Shown here one piece after another: positions 29,730 through 34,268 of a stretch of 34,268 bases of DNA (within the stretch, counting starts at the first letter, position 1; each line of letters starts with the position of its first letter). Origin of the DNA: Rickettsiales bacterium. GTDB taxonomy: Bacteria; Pseudomonadota; Alphaproteobacteria; Rickettsiales; SXRF01. The position numbers were made by a program, and so were the translations under genes. Location: contig CANHDY010000006.1 of the NCBI GenBank assembly GCA_947459535.1, positions 1 to 34,268 on the forward strand, given 5' to 3'. The notes under the pieces were generated by a model. That model worked only from the letters and a program-made list of their open reading frames with translations, did no database searches and was not told the DNA's origin.

Positions 29730-30923
29730 ATGAAGACCATAGCAAAAAAGCAAAAACTAGCAACCCGCCTTGTGCGCGCCGGCAGGCTTTCCAGCCCGTT
29801 TGGGGAAACCTCCGAAGCGCTGTTTTTAAACTCCGCCTATAGCTACGACTCAGCGGAAGAAGGCGAAGGCCGCTTTGATGGCAGCATCCCCAGCTTTAAA
29901 TATGGCCGCTATTCCCACCCAAACCTTGCCATGCTGCAGGACAGGCTCACTGCGATGGAAGAAGGCGCGGAAAGCTGTATCGTGACGGCTTCCGGCATGG
30001 CGGCGATGTTTGCCATACTCATGAGCCACCTCAAAACCGGGGATCATGTGGTCGCTAACCGCGTGCTGTTTTCCTCGTGCCACCATATCATCACCCAGAT
30101 TCTGCCACGTTTTGGCATCACACACACACTGGTGGATAGCAGCGATAGCGCAGGCTGGAAACAAGCCATCATACCGAAAACCAAGCTGGTTTTCATCGAA
30201 AGCCCTGCCAACCCAACCTTAGAAATTACCGACATTGCGGCGGTTGCAGCGCTTTGCAAAAAAGCTGGCGCGCTCCTCGTGGTGGATAATGTGTTTGCCA
30301 CGCCACTGCTGCAACACCCGCTCAAGCTTGGCGCGGATGTGGTAATGTATTCCACCACCAAGCATATCGATGGCCAAGGCCGCACGCTGGGCGGCGCGGT
30401 GCTGGGCAAAAAACAGTGGGTTGAAGAAACGCTGATGCCGTTTGTGCGCCACACCGGGCCGCATATGAGCCCCTTTACCGCATGGGTGCTGACCAAAGCG
30501 CTGGAGACATTGCCGCTGCGTATTGCCAAGCACTGCGAGAATGCACAGACAATTGCACATACCCTGGTGGGGCATCCCAAGACCGCAAAGCTCATCTATC
30601 CCGGCCTAAAAAGCCATCCGCAATTTTCTATCGCGAAAAAACAAATGTCGCATGGCGGGCCGATCATCGCGCTGGAGATTAAAGGTGGCAAGAAAGCAGC
30701 GTTTCGTTTTCTCAATGCCCTCTCGATTTTCGATATTTCAAATAATCTTGGTAACAGCAAGAGCCTCGCCACCCACCCCGCCAGCACCACCCATGCCAGC
30801 CTTGGCGCTGACGAGCGCAAAAAGCTCGGTATCAGCGATGGGCTGATTCGTTTGTCGGTAGGGATTGAGGATGCGGAGGATTTGGTGGATGATGTATTGC
30901 AGGCCCTTCAACCGTCATCCTGA
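29730..30923 (+). CDS. metZ: O-succinylhomoserine sulfhydrylase (Cys/Met metabolism PLP enzyme)
   Basis: The 397-residue PLP enzyme belongs to the cystathionine gamma-synthase family. TRLVRAGRLSSPFGETSEAL, FLNSAYSYDSAEEGEGRF and ASGMAAMFAI match the MetZ branch, and the PLP lysine lies in VVMYSTTKHIDGQGRTLGGA. MetZ makes homocysteine directly from O-succinylhomoserine and sulfide. The SAM synthetase gene lies about 1 kb downstream on the other strand. Only AGAGG three bases before the ATG resembles a ribosome site. The last residues (QPSS) and stop codon are encoded by the start of a compound palindromic element (30914-31063). The specific substrate (succinyl versus acetyl ester) is inferred from the branch. 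Confidence 0.88.
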   Translation: MKTIAKKQKLATRLVRAGRLSSPFGETSEALFLNSAYSYDSAEEGEGRFDGSIPSFKYGRYSHPNLAMLQDRLTAMEEGAESCIVTASGMAAMFAILMSHLKTGDHVVANRVLFSSCHHIITQILPRFGITHTLVDSSDSAGWKQAIIPKTKLVFIESPANPTLEITDIAAVAALCKKAGALLVVDNVFATPLLQHPLKLGADVVMYSTTKHIDGQGRTLGGAVLGKKQWVEETLMPFVRHTGPHMSPFTAWVLTKALETLPLRIAKHCENAQTIAHTLVGHPKTAKLIYPGLKSHPQFSIAKKQMSHGGPIIALEIKGGKKAAFRFLNALSIFDISNNLGNSKSLATHPASTTHASLGADERKKLGISDGLIRLSVGIEDAEDLVDDVLQALQPSS

Positions 30924-31063
30924 GGATTTTGTCAGCAGACAAAATCCGTGAGGATCCACTTCAGAAATGTCAGAAGACATTTCTGAAACGCAAAAGTTCT
31001 ACTGAACTTTTGCTATACTGGATCCCGTGCTCGCTGGTCTACTGACCAGCTCCACGGGATGAC
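30914..31063. repeat. Compound element of four hairpins bracketed by GTCATCC and GGATGAC
   Basis: Successive hairpins are GGATTTTGTC/GACAAAATCC (30924-30947), TTCAGAAATGTC/GACATTTCTGAA (30960-30987), GCAAAAGTTC/GAACTTTTGC (30990-31013), and CTGGATCCCGTG...GCTGGTC/GACCAGC...CACGGGATGAC (31019-31063). It starts inside the last codons of metZ and contains the trmB stop codon, so both convergent genes end within it. Confidence 0.85.
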
Positions 31064-31793
31064 AAACAAAACTCAGGTAGGTTGGCTTTCCCGCCAGCGC
31101 TTTCTGTTCATACCGGGTGGGGGTATAGTCTGGCCATGGTTTCAGCCAGTCATCGCAGCTTTTCGCTGTCCACTTAAAATCAGGGTGGGCAAGCAGCCGC
31201 TCCAGCATCCAGGTAGCGTAGTCCGCGTGGTCGGTCGCTAAGCGTAGCTCAGCGCCCGGCTTCATCACCCGCGCGAGGCTGGTTAGAAACTCGGTGGAAA
31301 TGATGCGGCGCTTGTGGTGGCGGGTTTTCGGCCACGGGTCGGGATAGAGAATAAACACGCGGTCAAGCGATGCGTCTGGCAACGCGTCGATCAGCGGCCG
31401 CGCATCATCGCCATGCAGGCGGATGTTCTTTAGTTTTCTGGTTTCAATCTGCTTTAAGAGCTCGCCGATGCCGTTGAGATAGGGTTCGCAGCCAATGATA
31501 CCCACCCCGGGGTTTCTTTCAGCCTGATAGGCCAGGTGCTCGCCGCCGCCGAAGCCGATCTCGAGCCACAACACACCTCCTCCCCCTTTTAGGGGGAGGA
31601 TTGAGGTGGGGGTCTGTTTTGTTTTTTCTGCAGGGTCACAACCCCCACCCTGCCCTCCCCCTAAAAGGGGGAGGGGTATAAGAAGGGAAGGCAGTAACTC
31701 ATCCATCAGCGATTGCTTGCCCGCACGAAGCCTGCGGCCGCGGCGGCGACCAAAAGATGCAAGGAGCCGTGGTTTACTAGGTCGCGTGGACAT
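30999..31793 (-). CDS. trmB: tRNA (guanine-46-N7)-methyltransferase with repeat-derived start, insert and C-terminus
   Basis: The SAM-dependent enzyme makes m7G46 in tRNA. Core motifs are intact: SFGRRRGRRLRAGKQ at the N-terminus, VLWLEIGFGGGEHLAYQAER, GIIGCEPYLNG, NIRLHGDDARPLIDALPDAS and VFILYPDPWPKTRHHKRRII. Three parts are repeat-encoded: the first residues (MSTRPS) lie in the arm of a large inverted repeat; residues about 39-72 (LIPLPLLGGGQGGGCDPAEK to PLKGGGG) come from a C/G-run palindromic doublet; and the last about 20 residues (HPVELVSRPASTGSSIAKVQ) come from the compound element. Homologues are about 220-235 residues against 264 here. It follows metK on the minus strand, the usual order, but with a 129-base gap. 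Confidence 0.92.
   Translation of the reverse strand: MSTRPSKPRLLASFGRRRGRRLRAGKQSLMDELLPSLLIPLPLLGGGQGGGCDPAEKTKQTPTSILPLKGGGGVLWLEIGFGGGEHLAYQAERNPGVGIIGCEPYLNGIGELLKQIETRKLKNIRLHGDDARPLIDALPDASLDRVFILYPDPWPKTRHHKRRIISTEFLTSLARVMKPGAELRLATDHADYATWMLERLLAHPDFKWTAKSCDDWLKPWPDYTPTRYEQKALAGKPTYLSFVCHPVELVSRPASTGSSIAKVQ
31577..31677. repeat. Doublet of C/G-run palindromes in frame in trmB
   Basis: The left hairpin CTCCCCCTTTTAGGGGGAG (31579-31597) and right hairpin CTCCCCCTAAAAGGGGGAG (31655-31673) are themselves inverted to each other, with GGTGGGGGT and ACCCCCACC at the inner ends. The 101 bp encode about 34 residues of TrmB between LLPSL and VLWLEIGFGG. Confidence 0.8.
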
Positions 31794-31925
31794 TCACGCT
31801 AGGCCGCTAGCGAAAATGTGCTTTTCGAGAACTGCGAGGGAGCGTACACAAACGTACGTAACCGAGCAGGAGCGCAGAAAAGCGCATTTGCAGCAAGGCA
31901 TAGTAGAGAATGTCCACACGACCTA
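31777..31925. repeat. Long imperfect inverted repeat between metK and trmB
   Basis: The left end CTAGGTCGCGTGGACATTC (31777-31795) is matched by GAATGTCCACACGACCTAG (31907-31925), one mismatch in 19. Inner segments also pair (GAAAATGTGCTTTTC with GAAAAGCGCATTT; GTACACAAACGTAC in the centre). The trmB start codon lies in one arm and the metK stop codon at the other end. The roughly 149-base structure would be transcribed between the two genes. Confidence 0.75.
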
Positions 31926-33140
31926 GACGTTTCCGGCAGCAATTTTAAGCGGCTCGTTTAGCTTGAACTCGTCCTGCAGTGCGGCAACTAAATCCAGCTT
32001 TTCCCAGCTGAAGCCACCGTCCTTGTCCGGCTCGCGGCCAAAATGGCCGTAAGCAGCGGTGCGCGCATAGATGGGGCGGTTAAGCTGCAAATGCTTTCTG
32101 ATACCACGCGGGCTTAAATCCATCAGCTTCTGCAGCACCACTTCCAGTTTTCCTTCATCGACACGGCCAGTCCCATCAGTGCTCACATAAAACGAAATGG
32201 GCTTGGATACGCCGATGGCGTAGGAAAGCTGGATGGTGCAGCGATCAGCAAGACCGGCAGCTACCACGTTTTTCGCGAGGTAGCGCGCGGCGTAAGCTGC
32301 CGAGCGATCTACCTTCGTCGGGTCTTTGCCGGAGAACGCGCCGCCGCCATGCGGCGCCGAGCCACCATAGCTATCGACAATGATTTTGCGGCCAGTCAGG
32401 CCGGTATCGCCATCCGGCCCACCAATAATAAATTGGCCGGTGGGGTTCACGTAAAATTCCGCTTCGTCGCACATCCAGCCCTTCGGCAGCGCTTCCATGA
32501 CATACGGACGCACAATCTCACGAATCTGTTTTTGCGTTACTCCAGCGATATGCTGCGTGGAAACGACCACCGAGGTCGCCTTCACCGGCACGCCGTTTTC
32601 ATAGAGCAGCGTGACCTGGCTTTTGGCATCCGGCCCCAGCTCTTTGGCAGCGCCGCTGTGGCGCGCGCGCGACAGCCCCAGCAGAATGCGGTTAGCAAGC
32701 TGGATGGGCGCCGGCATCAGCGCTTTGGTTTCGTTGCAGGCAAAGCCGAACATGATGCCCTGATCGCCTGCGCCTTCATCTTTATTATCCGCTGAGTCCA
32801 CGCCCATCGCAATATCCGCCGACTGGCTGTGCAGGTGCACATACACATCCATATTATCAGCGTGGAAACCTTCCTGCAGATAGCCGATTTCGCGTACCTT
32901 ATCGCGCGCGATGCGCTCAATCTGCGCCTTGGTGAGATCAGCGCCGCGTGTTTCCCCGGCGATCACGACCGTGTTGGTGGTGGCGAGTGTTTCGCATGCC
33001 ACACGCGCCTCAGGATTGATCGCCAGCATGGCATCGAGCACGGCGTCAGAAATCTGGTCGCAGACTTTATCGGGATGGCCTTCGGCAACGGATTCGCTGG
33101 TGAAAACATAGCGGCTGCGGCCATGGAAACGAGAGGACAT
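31923..33140 (-). CDS. metK: S-adenosylmethionine synthetase
   Basis: The 405-residue enzyme makes SAM from methionine and ATP. All signatures are clear: [20 protein letters not shown] near the start, [18 protein letters not shown] (about 118-135), [20 protein letters not shown], and [20 protein letters not shown]. Length is normal for the alphaproteobacterial form. AAGGAG sits seven bases before the ATG. A SAM-II-like aptamer and a TTGACA promoter lie upstream (33166-33272), so expression is likely repressed by SAM. Neighbours are the XRE regulator upstream and trmB downstream, as in many alphaproteobacteria. The stop codon coincides with the end of a large inverted repeat. Confidence 0.97.
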   Translation of the reverse strand: MSSRFHGRSRYVFTSESVAEGHPDKVCDQISDAVLDAMLAINPEARVACETLATTNTVVIAGETRGADLTKAQIERIARDKVREIGYLQEGFHADNMDVYVHLHSQSADIAMGVDSADNKDEGAGDQGIMFGFACNETKALMPAPIQLANRILLGLSRARHSGAAKELGPDAKSQVTLLYENGVPVKATSVVVSTQHIAGVTQKQIREIVRPYVMEALPKGWMCDEAEFYVNPTGQFIIGGPDGDTGLTGRKIIVDSYGGSAPHGGGAFSGKDPTKVDRSAAYAARYLAKNVVAAGLADRCTIQLSYAIGVSKPISFYVSTDGTGRVDEGKLEVVLQKLMDLSPRGIRKHLQLNRPIYARTAAYGHFGREPDKDGGFSWEKLDLVAALQDEFKLNEPLKIAAGNV

Positions 33141-33165
33141 GAGAACTCCTTGAATGTTATTATAT

Positions 33166-33236
33166 GGGGGATTTGCCGTAGCGAGCAGCGCTTAGACCAA
33201 TATTTAACGTGGCGGCAAGCTGGCAAATCCCCACGA
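33166..33236 (-). promoter_or_regulatory. SAM-II-like riboswitch upstream of metK, with a competing stem
   Basis: The minus strand reads CGTGGGGATTTGCCAGCTTG followed by CCGCCACGTTAAATATTGGT and CTAAG. This matches the SAM-II (metA motif) consensus as I recall it: GATTTG, GCTTGC.GCCACGTTAAA, then CTAA, with CGTGG pairing CCACG as helix P1. GGGGATTTGCC (33222-33232) can alternatively pair perfectly with GGCAAATCCCC (33166-33177), which would break the aptamer. There is no U-tract after the second arm, so control is more likely at translation or folding. SAM-II is typical of alphaproteobacterial methionine genes. Confidence 0.72.
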
Positions 33237-33244
33237 TGCGAGGA

Positions 33245-33272
33245 AAGCTAGCGAAACGCTGCGTGTTGTCAA
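33245..33272 (-). promoter_or_regulatory. Sigma-70 type promoter of metK
   Basis: On the minus strand TTGACA (33267-33272) is followed after 16 bases by TAGCTT (33245-33250). A start about seven bases later would fall just before the 5' end of the SAM-II-like aptamer at 33235, which supports both calls. Confidence 0.6.
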
Positions 33273-33278
33273 GGAAAT

Positions 33279-33719
33279 CTAGTCGAGCAACGGTTTATTT
33301 TCCGCCACCGCGCGCACCAGATCCGAAAGACGCTTACGGATGGGCTGCTCTTTGATGCGCTTGAAAGCCTTCATCATTTCCAGCGATTCGCGCTCAGAAA
33401 CGCCGCCTTCAAATTCAAATTCCACCACATCTTCAGCAAAGCCGGTGGGTGTCGCGGAGCTCGTTGCATAGCCTTCCAGCCCTTCAAAGAAATAGGCCAC
33501 CGGCACATTCATGAAACGCGCGAACTCAACCAGTCGCGCCGCGTTCATGGCGTTGCTGCCTTTTTCGTATTTCTGCACCTGTTGGAAAGTAATGCCGACA
33601 GCTTTAGCGACGGCTTCCTGACTCAGTCCCATCATGGTACGGCGCAATCGCAACCGTTTACCCACATGGCCATCCACGTCCTGTTTGGTGGGAAGTGGAA
33701 TTTTAATCTGCTTACTCAT
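33279..33719 (-). CDS. XRE-family transcriptional regulator
   Basis: The 146-residue protein has a helix-turn-helix XRE domain at about 18-75: VGKRLRLRRTMMGLSQEAVA, KAVGITFQQVQKYEKGSNAM and NAARLVEFARFMNVPVAYFF. A C-terminal segment with RESLEMMKAFKRIKEQPIRK and LSDLVRAVAENK is typical of the alphaproteobacterial regulator found between lnt and metK. Its regulon is not known to me. A quasi-palindrome in its own upstream region may be an autoregulatory operator. The start ATG at 33717-33719 has CGAGGCG upstream. The metK promoter begins seven bases after its... coding end, so metK has its own promoter. Confidence 0.9.
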   Translation of the reverse strand: MSKQIKIPLPTKQDVDGHVGKRLRLRRTMMGLSQEAVAKAVGITFQQVQKYEKGSNAMNAARLVEFARFMNVPVAYFFEGLEGYATSSATPTGFAEDVVEFEFEGGVSERESLEMMKAFKRIKEQPIRKRLSDLVRAVAENKPLLD

Positions 33720-33727
33720 GCGCCTCG

Positions 33728-33746
33728 TGTAACAGTTAACTTTACA
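33728..33746. promoter_or_regulatory. Quasi-palindrome upstream of the XRE regulator
   Basis: TGTAACAGTTAACTTTACA has TGTAA/TTACA ends and a perfect GTTAAC centre, and lies nine bases before the regulator's start codon. It is a plausible autoregulatory site; no second copy was noticed in the window. Confidence 0.35.
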
Positions 33747-33760
33747 ACTCGCAAGCGAAA

Positions 33761-34268
33761 TTAATTAACCATCCTGATATTTCTTTGGTATATCAAGAGC
33801 AAAGCCATGATTAATAATAAAAAATAGACTAGCAGGTACGGATTATCATGATACAGGGTTGGGGTCGCTATCGGCCTTGGCAGCGGGGTGTCCAGAACCC
33901 CTTCTGCACCCAGTTCAAGCTTTGCTACAATACGGCCGTAACCGTCAGTCACCGCGCTAATCCCGGTGTTGGCCACACGCACCAGCGGCAACCCCTGCTC
34001 CACCGCGCGCAGCCGCGCCATGTGGAAATGTTGATGGGGGCCCGTGCTGAGGCCAAACCATGCATCATTGGTGAGATTAAGCAGAAAATCCGGCCTTGTC
34101 TCACTTACGGACAGTTCGGGAAAAATTGCCTCATAACAGATGAGTGGACTAACCGGCGGCAAGCCATGCCAGCGAAGGGTTTGCGGCCCGCTTCCGGCGC
34201 TGAAATCTTTCATTCCCACCGGGGTTTCCAGCGTATCAGGAATCAGCCAGCGCAGCGGCAGAAACTCG
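33761..34268 (-). CDS. lnt: Apolipoprotein N-acyltransferase, C-terminal part (runs off window)
   Basis: The frame stays open to the window edge and reads EFLPLRWLIPDTLETPVGMK at the visible start, then LPPVSPLICYEAIFPELSVS, LLNLTNDAWFGLSTGPHQHF and HMARLRAVEQGLPLVRVANT, ending with a final membrane helix (YLLVYFLLLIMALLLIYQ). The cysteine in ICYEAIFP is the catalytic residue of this nitrilase-like enzyme, which adds the third acyl chain to lipoproteins on the periplasmic face of the inner membrane. An in-frame GTG at 34217-34219 is internal, not the start. The gene precedes the XRE regulator, as usual in alphaproteobacteria. About one third of the gene is present. Confidence 0.93.
   Translation of the reverse strand, partial: EFLPLRWLIPDTLETPVGMKDFSAGSGPQTLRWHGLPPVSPLICYEAIFPELSVSETRPDFLLNLTNDAWFGLSTGPHQHFHMARLRAVEQGLPLVRVANTGISAVTDGYGRIVAKLELGAEGVLDTPLPRPIATPTLYHDNPYLLVYFLLLIMALLLIYQRNIRMVN

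Noticed and set aside
2639-31677. Identification of the in-frame elements as known Rickettsia palindromic elements
   Set aside because: The behaviour is similar but the unit structure (four 7-bp units per arm, C/G runs, GTCAT brackets) does not match any RPE family I can recall, and the gene content is not that of Rickettsia.

Overview
The window reads as chromosomal DNA of a GC-rich alphaproteobacterium. This is inferred from the ffs-dnaX-ybaB-recR block, the lnt-XRE regulator-metK-trmB block, a DUF1150 protein, a CpaA-type prepilin peptidase, an ExoD protein, and a SAM-II-like riboswitch in front of metK. I did not measure GC content or place the genome in a genus. Nearly all genes are housekeeping or metabolic. 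No rRNA operon, prophage, CRISPR array or transposase gene is visible.

Layout. 1-1161: start of an ABC-2 permease and a BI-1 family membrane protein (both -). 1490-6383 (+): rpmI-rplT, pheS-pheT, DNA glycosylase. 6454-9350 (+): outer-membrane barrel, purB, HIT protein, secreted Lys/Ala-rich peptide. 9563-9637: CAU tRNA. 9728-12448: small lipoprotein, then aguB and aguA (agmatine to putrescine) with a foreign-looking four-helix-bundle (S23-type) gene wedged between them. 12448-15376: YihY-type protein and a GT-C glycosyltransferase; 15318-15800 (-): prepilin peptidase. 15889-20330 (+): overlapping genes for an alpha/beta hydrolase, a DprE1-like oxidase, an AftB-like GT-C transferase and a DprE2-like reductase, that is, a mycobacterial-style route to polyprenyl-phospho-arabinofuranose in a Gram-negative. 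20418-23295 (-): ffs, dnaX, ybaB, recR. 23333-23950 (-): ExoD. 24156-27594 (+): ftsK, lolA, DUF1150. 27659-29707 (-): queE-queC and an Mrr-N-like membrane protein. 29730-30923 (+): metZ. 30999-34268 (-): lnt (partial), XRE regulator, metK, trmB.

The most unusual feature is the density of short palindromic insertion elements, many of them read in frame inside conserved genes. They fall into (a) elements whose two arms are each exactly four 7-bp units (pheS, aguA, lolA, a solo arm in pheT); (b) elements whose arms are each four 9-bp units (three copies around recR/ybaB/dnaX); (c) GTCAT...ATCCAG hairpins resembling neisserial dRS3/NIME repeats; (d) C/G-run hairpins in pheT, dnaX and trmB; (e) a double hairpin in the HIT gene and near the BI-1 gene. 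The four-helix-bundle gene is bounded by the same four-unit 7-bp arms in inverted orientation, so it looks like the full-length relative of the short family (a) elements. This S23-linked, in-frame palindromic element family is my best candidate for an undescribed system.
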